Of a stretch of 64,000 bases of DNA, positions 30,914 through 40,851 are shown one piece after another. The stretch comes from Candidatus Saccharimonadota bacterium (lineage in GTDB: Bacteria > Patescibacteriota > Saccharimonadia > Saccharimonadales > UBA4665). The stretch is from contig PDRS01000006.1 of assembly GCA_002746885.1 (NCBI GenBank), forward strand, positions 186,001 through 250,000, given 5' to 3'. The first letter of the stretch is position 1; each line of letters begins with the position of its first letter. The notes beneath the pieces are model-generated. The model did no database searches. It was not told the DNA's origin and saw nothing but the letters and a program-made list of their open reading frames with translations. The position numbers were made by a program, and so were the translations under genes.

Positions 30914-31756
30914 ATGCATCAGAAAAATCAAGCACTCGACCTTTCTGTAATAATTCCGTTTAAAGACAAGGCCGCGATGACGCTCGATTGCGTTCGCTCG
31001 CTCATAGCGTACGGTCCGCCAACGCGAGAGATCCTACTCGTCAGCAACAACTCCACCGAATCCGAATTACAGAAAGTAACGTCGGGTGTTCGCAATATAG
31101 ACTTAGTAAAAATCATCGAGTACAACCACCCATTTAACTACCAGAAAGTCAACAACTGGGCAGTAAAGCAATCGACCGGCGAAACAATTCTCTTCTTAAA
31201 CAACGACACCGAGCTGCGACCCGCTTCGCGCGGGCTATTAGAGCGCATGTTTACCAAAGCTCACGAGAAGTCTGTTGGTATCGTCGGCTGCCTGCTGCTG
31301 TTTGGCGGCGAAAAGACCATCCAACATGCTGGCGTTTACCTCATGCCAGGCGGACAAGCAGATCATCTATACGTCACTAAATCATATGCAAAAGCACTCA
31401 AAGACGCGGGGTCGGCCGACTTCCCATATGACATATCCAAAGACATGCCGATGAGCGCTGTAACTGGCGCCGTCTCAATGGTTCAGCGCAAGAAATTTGA
31501 CGCCATAAAAGGTTTTGACGAGCGTTTTATTATCTGCGGCGGAGATGTCGATCTGTGCCTGCGGTCGAACAAAAAAGGCTACCAGACCTGGTATGTTGGT
31601 GGCGGCTACATACTACACAAGGAAAGCCAGTCTAGAAAATTTTCTCCCATACCCTACAACGACTTCTACTGGTCATACCTAAGCTATATCCAGGGATTTG
31701 ACGCCAACGTAGGCGACCCTTTCTTACCCGAGATAACTAAGGAGATGCACGAATGA
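30914..31756 (+). CDS. GT2 family glycosyltransferase
   Basis: DLSVIIPFKDKAAMTLDCVRSL; FLNNDTELRP; likely start MHQKN just after TATACT. Confidence 0.88.
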   Translation: MHQKNQALDLSVIIPFKDKAAMTLDCVRSLIAYGPPTREILLVSNNSTESELQKVTSGVRNIDLVKIIEYNHPFNYQKVNNWAVKQSTGETILFLNNDTELRPASRGLLERMFTKAHEKSVGIVGCLLLFGGEKTIQHAGVYLMPGGQADHLYVTKSYAKALKDAGSADFPYDISKDMPMSAVTGAVSMVQRKKFDAIKGFDERFIICGGDVDLCLRSNKKGYQTWYVGGGYILHKESQSRKFSPIPYNDFYWSYLSYIQGFDANVGDPFLPEITKEMHE

Positions 31757-33093
31757 AGCACATCAAAAGAACGTCTCTAAGGACTGTTCGTAAAACGGCA
31801 TACGTCAGCAATAAGTCCCTACACAAAATATTGAGCTTTACGACTCGAGTCGAAAACAAGGCAACCCGTCTTATTGACGGTACGGATTTTGATGCGCTGG
31901 TCGATCGGGTTGTTCCAATGGAGAAGATATATTACAACTCGCTTCAATATATCACACCCCTAAATCCAGCGATGCCCCTGGTGGGCCAGAAGGCTTCGGT
32001 TGTTCTGCTGATACCCAGCCTAGATGGCAGTTCATTTTATGGCGGAACGGCAACTGCCTTAATTGTTGCCGCAAAAATGGCCGCGGCGCTGGGACGTCCT
32101 CTGCGAATAGTGCAAACACTCAAAACAGGCAAACCAACAGGCATCGTCACATTTCTGCAAAGTGCAGGTGTCAAAATCAACGCTTCCAACGTTCATGTAA
32201 GCTCGGTCGCAGATAGAAGATACAACTTTTACGGCTACCTGCCCACGCACAAAGACGACGTGTACGTCGCCTCTGCCTGGTGGGACGCATACCTCATCAA
32301 TCAATTACCGCTTACAAAAAAGTTTGTCTACCTAGTTCAGGACTTCGAGCCAGTATTCTACAACAATAGCGACCTCTACGTCTTAGCCGAGTCAACTTAC
32401 CAGATGGATAGTTTCGTGCCGCTCTGCAACACAAAACTAATATATGACTTTATGCGCCAAAGAAACTACCCGCCATTCAGCAAGAAATCCGCAGCCTACT
32501 TTGAGCCAGCCGTCAGCTGTGCTAGCAGCGGTCTACGGCAGAAAAAGTCTCCTGGGGAGAAAAAGAGGCTATTCCTGTACGGCAGACCAAATGTACACCG
32601 CAACCTATTCCTTACAGCACTAAGCGCAATTAACCAGTCGTTTGAGGCGGGTTTTCTCGACAAAGATGAATGGGAACTGTTCATGGCTGGCCAAGACAAA
32701 CTACCCGATATAAAACTCAGCTCTGGACCAGTGATCCACAATAAGGGCAAAATGGCGTTAGCCGATTACGTTGCCTTTAGCAAGACCGTGGATGTCGCCG
32801 TCTCGCCAATGATGGCACCGCACCCGAATTACCCAACCCTAGAATTTGCTTCCATAGGATCAATGGTTGTCACGACAAAATACGCCAACAAGGTCGACCT
32901 CTCAAACTATTCAAAAAATATCATTCTGACCGATGTCTTCAGCGAATCCATAGCAGAAGGTATCCGTCTTGCAGCAACACAGATAAAAGCATCCGCCGCC
33001 AAAGACATAAAACCAGCTCGCGGTATACTAGATGACTGGGACAGCGCTCTTGACGAGCCACTACGCAAGGTATTGCAATCACTTGATAAGTAA
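31753..33093 (+). CDS. Rhamnosyltransferase WsaF-like glycosyltransferase
   Basis: VVLLIPSLDGSSFYGGTATALIVAAKMA; KKFVYLVQDFEPVFY; HPNYPTLEFASIGSMVVTTKYANK. Confidence 0.7.
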   Translation: MKHIKRTSLRTVRKTAYVSNKSLHKILSFTTRVENKATRLIDGTDFDALVDRVVPMEKIYYNSLQYITPLNPAMPLVGQKASVVLLIPSLDGSSFYGGTATALIVAAKMAAALGRPLRIVQTLKTGKPTGIVTFLQSAGVKINASNVHVSSVADRRYNFYGYLPTHKDDVYVASAWWDAYLINQLPLTKKFVYLVQDFEPVFYNNSDLYVLAESTYQMDSFVPLCNTKLIYDFMRQRNYPPFSKKSAAYFEPAVSCASSGLRQKKSPGEKKRLFLYGRPNVHRNLFLTALSAINQSFEAGFLDKDEWELFMAGQDKLPDIKLSSGPVIHNKGKMALADYVAFSKTVDVAVSPMMAPHPNYPTLEFASIGSMVVTTKYANKVDLSNYSKNIILTDVFSESIAEGIRLAATQIKASAAKDIKPARGILDDWDSALDEPLRKVLQSLDK

Positions 33094-33317
33094 ATACAGC
33101 TGGTGGGTTGGCATCTTTACACGAGGACGAGAGGAAGAAAAGCTCCACGAAAGTGCCTACAACTGGCAAAATGTGTATTCAGCTAGCGGTAACAAGCCTG
33201 CCCCGTCGCACTGCGCCAAGAGCCTTTTTACGCCCTTACGTCACAGATGTTCAATAAGACGAAACGTTCATACGCCGCCATTGCGCGATAGCGATGTCGT
33301 TCAGTTGGAGCTTGGTA

Positions 33318-34310
33318 TTAACGTTTGGCTTTTTTCTTCAGTATCTTATAGCCTTTGCTCGCTTTTCTAAGAGGGGCTGTTATCCTCCACGAAATCGACC
33401 CCACTAACGCGCTGTTTTCCTGCTGGAGTTTGTTGTTCATTGCACCAAGGGCATTATTTTGTTGCCGAAGCTGGTTATTTGCTGTGTTGAGGGCATTATT
33501 TTGTTTCCGAAGCTCGCCGTTCTCCTGCTTTTGCGCCTCATATGCAGCACCAAAGACATCCGCAAACAAAGTGCCAATTAATTTGACAAGGTCAAATTGC
33601 TCGGGATAGCGTTTGGCATATTTTTCGATTACGTAGCAATACATTTCGACATACTGTCGCTGAGAGGTGGCCGAACCCAACGTGTTATTCCTCGCGTTAC
33701 CGTGAATTCTGTAGTTAAGAACTGTGTCTTGGCACTTTATTGCCGTACAGCCAGCCGCACAAAGTCCCAGAAAAAAATCCCAGTCTTCGTGCGTTCTGTT
33801 GCTCAGATGCTCATCAAATCGCTGCTTACGAATCGCCGCCCGCCGTATAAGACAGCTGATATTGATAAAATTACCCTCCTTGAGCCGATCAAAGTCATAG
33901 TTTGGAAAAGCGCTCCGGCCCGTTTCGTCGCCAAACATCTTGTAGTCCGCATAAACGATGTCGGCATTCTTCTCTGTTGCCACTCGCAGCATCTTCTTGA
34001 CGTAGCCACTGGGTATTGTGTCGTCCGCGTCAAGCTGCATCACGTACTGACCGCTCGCCTTAGCTATGGCCTCGTTTCTGGTGGCAACGACCCCTCTGTG
34101 GCCTCTAGAGATGTACTTAAACGGTCTTTTTTTGCGCATCCTATTTATTTCACTGTCGCTGTTATCACTCGACCCATCATTAATAACGATCAGCTCAATA
34201 TTCTCATACGATTGCGCAAACACGCTCTCTATAGCCTCTGCAACGTATTTGCCATAGTTGTAACATGTAACTACGACCGACACCAAAGGCGCCGCATTGG
34301 TTTTACTCAT
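33318..34310 (-). CDS. GT2 family glycosyltransferase with C-terminal coiled-coil tail
   Basis: VSVVVTCYNYGKYVAEAIESVFAQSYENIELIVINDGSSD; tail QNNALNTANNQLRQQNNALGAMNNKLQQENSALVGSISWRITAPLR. Confidence 0.88.
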   Translation of the reverse strand: MSKTNAAPLVSVVVTCYNYGKYVAEAIESVFAQSYENIELIVINDGSSDNSDSEINRMRKKRPFKYISRGHRGVVATRNEAIAKASGQYVMQLDADDTIPSGYVKKMLRVATEKNADIVYADYKMFGDETGRSAFPNYDFDRLKEGNFINISCLIRRAAIRKQRFDEHLSNRTHEDWDFFLGLCAAGCTAIKCQDTVLNYRIHGNARNNTLGSATSQRQYVEMYCYVIEKYAKRYPEQFDLVKLIGTLFADVFGAAYEAQKQENGELRKQNNALNTANNQLRQQNNALGAMNNKLQQENSALVGSISWRITAPLRKASKGYKILKKKAKR

Positions 34311-34346
34311 TGCAAATAATATAACATATTCTTGTTTATTTCAGCA

Positions 34347-36830
34347 CTATTTCAGAGATTCCAGTAGCCATCTCCCGCTTTCTGTGCGGTATTTCGCTCG
34401 TTTCGCGTTCATTTCTTGCCAATCGATTGGCTTCAGGTTGGCTATATCAAATTGGTCAAGTTTTCCTTCTTCGACGAGCCTGCCTACGATGCCATATTTT
34501 TTTAGAAAATCTTTTATCCTAGCCAGTCCGCCCGCTTCTTTGCCGATAATAATAAAGTCTGTATTATTAATGATCGCAAACATCATGCCATGAAATGAGT
34601 TGGTGATCACCAGTTCAGCATCACGAAAACCCTTGAGCCAGAGTTCAACCGGCGGGAGAATATCATCCTCCGATCCAGCATGAGCGCGTATGCGCGTGAT
34701 TGCTTGCTGCCGTTTGTCTTGTAGACGACGGATAAATGTTCGTATCTCAGGCGTTTCGCCCAGAATATAGCTAAACATAGGCTGAATCTTCTCATGTCTT
34801 ACTTTTTCATTTGCGTCGATAATTTCTGTATACTCATCAGCACTAAGTAATAGTGTCGGGTCAACAACCTCAACGGCATCATTACGCCCCCATGTCTGTT
34901 TGAGAATTTTTTTACCCGTCGCCTCGCGCACTGAAATGTGATCAAAAGTCTCTACGTAAGGCCGTACATACTCGATGTCATCGTGACTCATAACGTCCTC
35001 GATTGTGTCTTTTCCGAAGCTCGCCGCATACGCGATGCGGTTTGCCTTTCTCCCCTTTAGAAAGTTCAAGAAATAATAGGCTACCTTTTCGCGATCGCCC
35101 CACCAGTTTCTCCACACTTGATCCGAACCAACAATATACGTTTTGTAGGTGTCGTTCGGATTAAACGGCTTGATCCATATATACCGATTGACGAATTCAA
35201 TGATATTCTCCCACCCATGTACATCTGTGAACAGTTCATTGTACGTCGGGCGATACCAGTATGGTTTTTCATAGTTAAAGAATCGCTTTATAGCTACGTG
35301 TATCTTTTCTAGCGTAGTTCGAGTATTAACTGGGTATATATCCCTAGGCGCGGAGTAACGATCAACGTATGACACAAACTTGTAGCCGTTGTTACGCAGG
35401 AACTTTTGCAGTGCATATCGCTGTAGAACGTTCCCGTAATTAAAATAGCCCGTCAGTGTCAGTATTGCCCCGTCAGCCTTTACTGGCTTTGTGGTGTCGT
35501 AAGGTTGTTTGTAGAGGTCTTTATACTTGTTCACAAGTGGTTGCATTTTTTTTACAAAATACGCGAAATCACCCCTATCGATGGCTTGTTTGTAGTAGAT
35601 GTGGCTCTTTTTGGCGATTTGCTGACGAATATCTTGAACCTTCTCTCTGTCGGCTGTCAGCGGTTGAGCTGTATTGTATCGTTTATGTGGAGTCCAGCCT
35701 TTTGCTTCTTGCTCTTTTTGGAGTCTATATGGAAGCTCGTCACGCGTATGATGAATCAGACCCTGCTGAGAACGTTTTATCGTGTCTGCCGATACAGCAT
35801 CGAGCTTCAATTCTGCGTCACGCATTCCCTTTTTTAGCAATTCCAGAAGCGCTTTGTTTCTGACGATCACAATATTATTGCCGTGAGGGTCGTCATTGTA
35901 TTCATCTAGCCAGGCGTCACCAAACGTAATGTCTGCGTTTTCGTTAAACGTGTTGTCCGTAAAATCCGAGAACCGCGCTTTGAAAAAACCGTGCGCCCAG
36001 CTCGAAACAAACGGTTCGTTGTTTCTGACTGTGTACGTCTTGGTTTTTCCGTCATGTTTTGTTTTTCCAGTGAACACCATGTCGTATTCAATCGCCTGAC
36101 CGCTGTCTTTTTTCACTCTAAAGTCAATGCTCTCTAGATCACCGGGCTCTATACCATATTCCCACGCTATAGCTTCGGCGTATTTTGTAGTTTTTTGGTG
36201 GCCGCAGACTAAACCAAAATAATACTTGATTCTCTTCGCGATGTCCGGATCGTTTTCTGCTAACAATCGCACCTCAGTGATGATTTCGGGAATACCAATC
36301 ACAGTATATGTACCCGGAGTCTTCTTTACCTCCTTGAGTACAGAAGAAAGCTCTGCGGGGTAGTATCTTGATTTCGAGCCAGCTTGGATATCTTGCGTTG
36401 TTCTAGAGATGCCATACTCGAAAAGTATGCCAGGCTTTTTTGACTTTACGACGTGTATAAACCCGTCGACCATTCCCGCTTCAAGCATTTTTGACGCCAC
36501 CCAAGACACAAGCCCACCCGAGCTACCACGCGCACGATATTCACCCTCAATCGTGTGTCCGGCATATAGCTTCAGATAGTATCCTATGTGCTCGTCTTGC
36601 TTTATACCCCGAATCCCGGAGAATATGGTGTCTGAAATATCGTTCTCATTTCTGCTTTCCTGGGCATTCAACGTCACTTTTTCCACCCCAGACGCATCGT
36701 TATCACTATACTGAGGTTCATACTGACCGTATTGATTCAGGTTTGTTTGTGTGCCGCTGTCGACAATCGACTCAACTCCGCTACCAACAAACAGCCCATG
36801 GTCTTTTACTGTTTTGAGGTTTTTATTCAA
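34347..36830 (-). CDS. Fusion: degenerate ferredoxin + FrhB/FdhB-like domain + polysaccharide pyruvyl transferase
   Basis: N-terminal FrhB features (ARGSSGGLVSWVASKMLEAGMVDGFIHV; YYFGLVCGHQKT; NENADITFGDAWL); C-terminal pyruvyl transferase (AILTLTGYFNYGNVLQRYALQKFLRNNGY; VGSDQVWR; LVITNSFHGMMFAIINNTDFI). Confidence 0.82.
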   Translation of the reverse strand: MNKNLKTVKDHGLFVGSGVESIVDSGTQTNLNQYGQYEPQYSDNDASGVEKVTLNAQESRNENDISDTIFSGIRGIKQDEHIGYYLKLYAGHTIEGEYRARGSSGGLVSWVASKMLEAGMVDGFIHVVKSKKPGILFEYGISRTTQDIQAGSKSRYYPAELSSVLKEVKKTPGTYTVIGIPEIITEVRLLAENDPDIAKRIKYYFGLVCGHQKTTKYAEAIAWEYGIEPGDLESIDFRVKKDSGQAIEYDMVFTGKTKHDGKTKTYTVRNNEPFVSSWAHGFFKARFSDFTDNTFNENADITFGDAWLDEYNDDPHGNNIVIVRNKALLELLKKGMRDAELKLDAVSADTIKRSQQGLIHHTRDELPYRLQKEQEAKGWTPHKRYNTAQPLTADREKVQDIRQQIAKKSHIYYKQAIDRGDFAYFVKKMQPLVNKYKDLYKQPYDTTKPVKADGAILTLTGYFNYGNVLQRYALQKFLRNNGYKFVSYVDRYSAPRDIYPVNTRTTLEKIHVAIKRFFNYEKPYWYRPTYNELFTDVHGWENIIEFVNRYIWIKPFNPNDTYKTYIVGSDQVWRNWWGDREKVAYYFLNFLKGRKANRIAYAASFGKDTIEDVMSHDDIEYVRPYVETFDHISVREATGKKILKQTWGRNDAVEVVDPTLLLSADEYTEIIDANEKVRHEKIQPMFSYILGETPEIRTFIRRLQDKRQQAITRIRAHAGSEDDILPPVELWLKGFRDAELVITNSFHGMMFAIINNTDFIIIGKEAGGLARIKDFLKKYGIVGRLVEEGKLDQFDIANLKPIDWQEMNAKRAKYRTESGRWLLESLK

Positions 36831-37744
36831 CGTTGCCTCCTCTTGTAAAGCATCACTACACCATATGGCATCACTGCTTTTATTGCCCGCTTTATAAACG
36901 TTCTGAGCGGGAAGCGTCTGGGTTTTACAACGCTGCCTACTGTATGCTGGTAGACTTGCTTGAGCAAGTGTTTGTGGTATGCGCGCTGTAGCGGTAATGT
37001 CGCAAGCGTATGTTTAATTGCTCTGTAGTACACCGCTTGCCGCATGTCGTTGGTCGATACATTTCTGCTGTGCGAATCGTCGTGCGCAACAATACTATAC
37101 AGATATTGTTCAATTGTGAGACATTTTTGCTTGTAAAGCAGCGGCAAATAGAGCTGGAAGTTCTGACCAGCAGTCTTTTCTGTATATATTTCTCTGTTGG
37201 GAATGTGTTTGTCGAGTGCAGACATTTTAGCCATGTAACCGCCTGGCGGATACCAGAAACCATTTGTGCCAAAAATGGCATCTTCAAACAAATCAACCTT
37301 GTAGCGCGTGTCGTCGTTGACACCTAGACTGTGTATGATAGCGCCGTTTTCATCTCTAACTCTATACTGTACCCGCACCATACTGACATCGTCATCACTC
37401 CCATCCAACACCTTAACCATTTCGCTGATGCATGTTTTGTCGTGGTAGTAGTCATCTGCATCTGGCCACACGACATATTCACCCGTTACCTGCGCCAGAC
37501 CGTTACGTACTGCGACGGATTGACCTTGGTTCGGTTGGTGTACATATGTGAGCTGGTACCGTTTCTTTGTAAACTTCGGTATGTATGACTTGATAATCTC
37601 TGCAGATTGGTCGGTAGATCCGTCATCAACCACATACATCTCAATGTGCGGGTACGTCTGCGACAGCACAGAGTCGAGTAGCTTGCTGATAAACCTCTCG
37701 CCGTTATAGCAAGGGGTTACTACACTGACGAATCCTTTTTTCAC
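36827..37744 (-). CDS. GT2 family glycosyltransferase
   Basis: VSVVTPCYNGERFISKLLDSVLSQTYPHIEMYVVDDGSTDQSAEI; WPDADDYYH. Confidence 0.9.
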   Translation of the reverse strand: MKKGFVSVVTPCYNGERFISKLLDSVLSQTYPHIEMYVVDDGSTDQSAEIIKSYIPKFTKKRYQLTYVHQPNQGQSVAVRNGLAQVTGEYVVWPDADDYYHDKTCISEMVKVLDGSDDDVSMVRVQYRVRDENGAIIHSLGVNDDTRYKVDLFEDAIFGTNGFWYPPGGYMAKMSALDKHIPNREIYTEKTAGQNFQLYLPLLYKQKCLTIEQYLYSIVAHDDSHSRNVSTNDMRQAVYYRAIKHTLATLPLQRAYHKHLLKQVYQHTVGSVVKPRRFPLRTFIKRAIKAVMPYGVVMLYKRRQR

Positions 37745-38931
37745 TTATGTAGCCTCATTTTTGCGTGGTTTATGAGCAGACCACCACTACTGCTCGTGTC
37801 TCGGTTATCAATCACGATCACAGTGCTGCCGCCCTCGTATCCATAGCGCGCTATATTAACTTTTGTTTCGATATCTTCAAGCAGTGCCACTACTTTATAC
37901 TCACCTTTGTTAAAGTTTTCTAGAGACAGTTCATACATTGCGGTATGTTGCTTCGTGTCGCGAGTAATCATCTCGTCCCAACCAAGCAGTACCGGGTTTG
38001 TCGCCATAATTGCCTGACCTCTGAAGTCTATATATGCTTTAGCTGTAACTGGTCGCGTATCTAGCGCTTTGTACTTGATCTCAACCTTCAGCGTATCCTC
38101 GTTAGTAAGCGTGCGCTTGCCAACGATCTTGGCTGATAGCATTGGCTTGTGTGTGTCGACCTTCTCTTTTGCGCCCTCTTGCAAAAGGTTAATTCCCGTA
38201 TATTCATCAGCTATTTCGTTCGGGTCTCCAAATAACTTCACCCGTCCATCTACGACCAACATCGCTTTGCTGCAATATTTGCGAACGCTCTCCATGGAGT
38301 GCGTTACCAACACCACTGTTTTCTTGTTACGCTTTAACTTTGCAAAATACTGAAAACACTTACGCTGAAAAGCTTCGTCGCCCACAGCAAGAACCTCGTC
38401 CAGGAGTAAAATATCACTCTGCGCGCGGATAGCAATAGAAAACGCCAGCCGGACTTGCATACCGGAACTATAGTTTTTGAGCTTTTGATCCATGAATCGT
38501 TCTAGTTCGGCAAACTCGACAATATCATCGTACATCTCAGACATCTCTTCGCGATTAAAGCCCAGGAGTGCACCGTTCAGAAACACGTTGTCGCGGCCAG
38601 TAAGATCGGGATTAAACCCAACACCAAGCTCAATAAAAGGCGTCAAGGAGCCATTTATTTGAATGTCGCCGCTGGTCGTTGTGTATATACCAGCAAGCAT
38701 TTTAAGTAACGTGCTTTTACCAGAACCATTTCGGCCGACTATTCCGAAGAATTCACCCTTTTTTATCTCAAATGAGATGTCTTTAAGAACCTCTTGGGTT
38801 TCATATGTTCGTTTTTTGCCTCTTGCCAGGCTAATGAGACCGCCTTTTATAGAGTTCTGTTTGTCGTGCGGCAGCCTGAAGCTTTTACTAGCATGATCTA
38901 CTTTGATTGCAATATTATCGCGGCGTGCCAT
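37741..38931 (-). CDS. wzt: Polysaccharide ABC exporter ATPase (Wzt/TagH-like) with C-terminal Wzt-type domain
   Basis: GIVGRNGSGKSTLLKMLAGIY Walker A; YSSGMQVRLAFSIAI signature; LLLDEVLAVGDEAF; C-terminal beta domain. Confidence 0.93.
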   Translation of the reverse strand: MARRDNIAIKVDHASKSFRLPHDKQNSIKGGLISLARGKKRTYETQEVLKDISFEIKKGEFFGIVGRNGSGKSTLLKMLAGIYTTTSGDIQINGSLTPFIELGVGFNPDLTGRDNVFLNGALLGFNREEMSEMYDDIVEFAELERFMDQKLKNYSSGMQVRLAFSIAIRAQSDILLLDEVLAVGDEAFQRKCFQYFAKLKRNKKTVVLVTHSMESVRKYCSKAMLVVDGRVKLFGDPNEIADEYTGINLLQEGAKEKVDTHKPMLSAKIVGKRTLTNEDTLKVEIKYKALDTRPVTAKAYIDFRGQAIMATNPVLLGWDEMITRDTKQHTAMYELSLENFNKGEYKVVALLEDIETKVNIARYGYEGGSTVIVIDNRDTSSSGGLLINHAKMRLHK

Positions 38932-39798
38932 CTATAGGTTCTCCGCAAAACTTGCCGATTGGCTTTTAAAATACATGAGACCCAGAACAAACATAGAAAA
39001 TACGATCAGCAAGGGAATAAAAGCATACCATCCTCCGTCAAATATTTTCCAAGTCGTGATAACCTTGTCGTCGTGGCTGACGATCGCATAGCGAGCGTCC
39101 TGAATTGCTTGTGCCATAGGGCTCAGAAGTAGCAACTTCTGAAATGTTACGTTCGCGACAAGCGCCAGGGGATAAAGTATGGGCGTTAGGTAAAATCCTG
39201 CCTGCAAACACACCTCCCATATGTACCCGATATCTCGGTACTTTACGAATGCAGCGGAAAGAAAGAGAGACAGCCCGAGACCAAAAATATAAATCTCCAC
39301 CAGGTAGAGCGGCAGCAAATAAAACGTGTCCATAGGCACGGCTTTGCTCAATAGCATCAAGAGGGCGATCACGATCAAGTTAAAACCCAGATTTATCAGG
39401 GCGCCTATAGTGCTACTGAACACTATCATCCAACGAGGGATCTTTATCTTTCGTATAAGATCACCTCTGACGACTATACTGCCAAGACTCTGAGCTGTCG
39501 TATCGGCAAAAAAAATCCAAAGCACTATACCAAACAATAGGTATATGGGGTAGTGCGGTATGTCGCCGCCTATGCGTAAGAACTTGACGAAAACCACGTA
39601 CAGTATGGCGAACATGAGCATGGGGCGCAATAGCGACCACGCATAACCAAGAACAGAGCCTTGATAGCGAAGCTTGAAGTCGGTACGAACCAACTCGGCC
39701 AGAAGCGCTCGGTTTTTCTTGGAGAACGCCTTTTGAAATGTAACTTTTAGTCCCATTACTGAGAGCATATTATAGAGGAAATCACCCACCATCGCCAC
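38932..39798 (-). CDS. wzm: Polysaccharide ABC exporter permease (Wzm/TagG-like)
   Basis: DFKLRYQGSVLGYAWSLLRPMLMFAILYVVF; six-TM ABC-2 permease pattern; adjacent to wzt. Confidence 0.92.
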   Translation of the reverse strand: MAMVGDFLYNMLSVMGLKVTFQKAFSKKNRALLAELVRTDFKLRYQGSVLGYAWSLLRPMLMFAILYVVFVKFLRIGGDIPHYPIYLLFGIVLWIFFADTTAQSLGSIVVRGDLIRKIKIPRWMIVFSSTIGALINLGFNLIVIALLMLLSKAVPMDTFYLLPLYLVEIYIFGLGLSLFLSAAFVKYRDIGYIWEVCLQAGFYLTPILYPLALVANVTFQKLLLLSPMAQAIQDARYAIVSHDDKVITTWKIFDGGWYAFIPLLIVFSMFVLGLMYFKSQSASFAENL

Positions 39799-39822
39799 AC
39801 CTTTTACGATATACTATTGCGT

Positions 39823-40851
39823 ATGGCAAAACACCCACCTGTCGTAGTCATCCCAAACCTCAATGGCGGCCAGGCGCTGCTCGACGCCCTGTCTTCGTTG
39901 CACAAACAAACCCTTCGGCCGCACATCATCGTTGTCGATAACGCCAGTAGCGACGGATCAGCCGAACGTGCACAAAAAAAATTCCCCGACATTGAGGTTA
40001 TTTGGCACAAAAGAAACAAAGGCTATGCCGGCGGCGTTAACCCCGGTTTTGAGCGAGCAATCGAGCGCGGAGCCACTTATGTTGCGCCTTTTAACGATGA
40101 CGCGGCAGCTGATCCGAAGTGGCTAAAGCACCTGGTGGGTTTTCTCGACACACACCCCAACCATGGCGCGGTCTGCTGCAAAGTACTCAAGGACGACGGT
40201 AAGCACCTTGATAGCACTGGGGATTTTCTGACTGTTTGGGGACTACCATACCCCCGCGGCCGCGACGAGCTAGATAGCGGTCAATACGATGACGGCGCTG
40301 ATGTGTTTGCCGCCAGCGGAGCCGCTAGCCTATTCCGTGTTGCTACACTCAAAAAAGTCGGGCTGTTTGACGAGGCTTTCTTTGCATACTACGAGGACGT
40401 GGACCTAGGGTTTCGCATGCAGAACCAGGGCTGGAAAGTGGGCTACGAGCCGCGGGCTATTGTTCACCATGCCGTCGGCATGACAAGCGGACGCATCAAG
40501 GGCTTCACTACTTATCAGACTCTCAAAAACCTTCCTTTGCTCGTCTGGAAAAACGTCCCGTTCCTACTACTTTTTCGCATACTGCCTCGGTTTTATTTCG
40601 CTTACATTCTATTCTTTTTTCGAGCGTTTTTACGCGGACATGGCATATCAGCAATACGCGGCGTTTGCATGTCTGCGTTTTGGCTTGGCTGGAAGTTGCC
40701 CGAAATAACGTTGCTTGACTTGAAGCGCAAACTGAACTCCCGACAGGTGTGGTCGCTCCTTGTTCATGATTTGCCCCCCAACGCAAAAACGTTGCGCTCG
40801 CTGAGAACAAAATGGCATAAACTAACATTTCGCGGGAGTAAAGATGACTAA
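39823..40851 (+). CDS. GT2 family glycosyltransferase (rhamnosyltransferase-like)
   Basis: VVVIPNLNGGQALLDALSSLHKQTLRPHIIVVDNASSDGSAE; AFFAYYEDVDLGFRMQNQGWKVGYEP. Confidence 0.9.
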   Translation: MAKHPPVVVIPNLNGGQALLDALSSLHKQTLRPHIIVVDNASSDGSAERAQKKFPDIEVIWHKRNKGYAGGVNPGFERAIERGATYVAPFNDDAAADPKWLKHLVGFLDTHPNHGAVCCKVLKDDGKHLDSTGDFLTVWGLPYPRGRDELDSGQYDDGADVFAASGAASLFRVATLKKVGLFDEAFFAYYEDVDLGFRMQNQGWKVGYEPRAIVHHAVGMTSGRIKGFTTYQTLKNLPLLVWKNVPFLLLFRILPRFYFAYILFFFRAFLRGHGISAIRGVCMSAFWLGWKLPEITLLDLKRKLNSRQVWSLLVHDLPPNAKTLRSLRTKWHKLTFRGSKDD

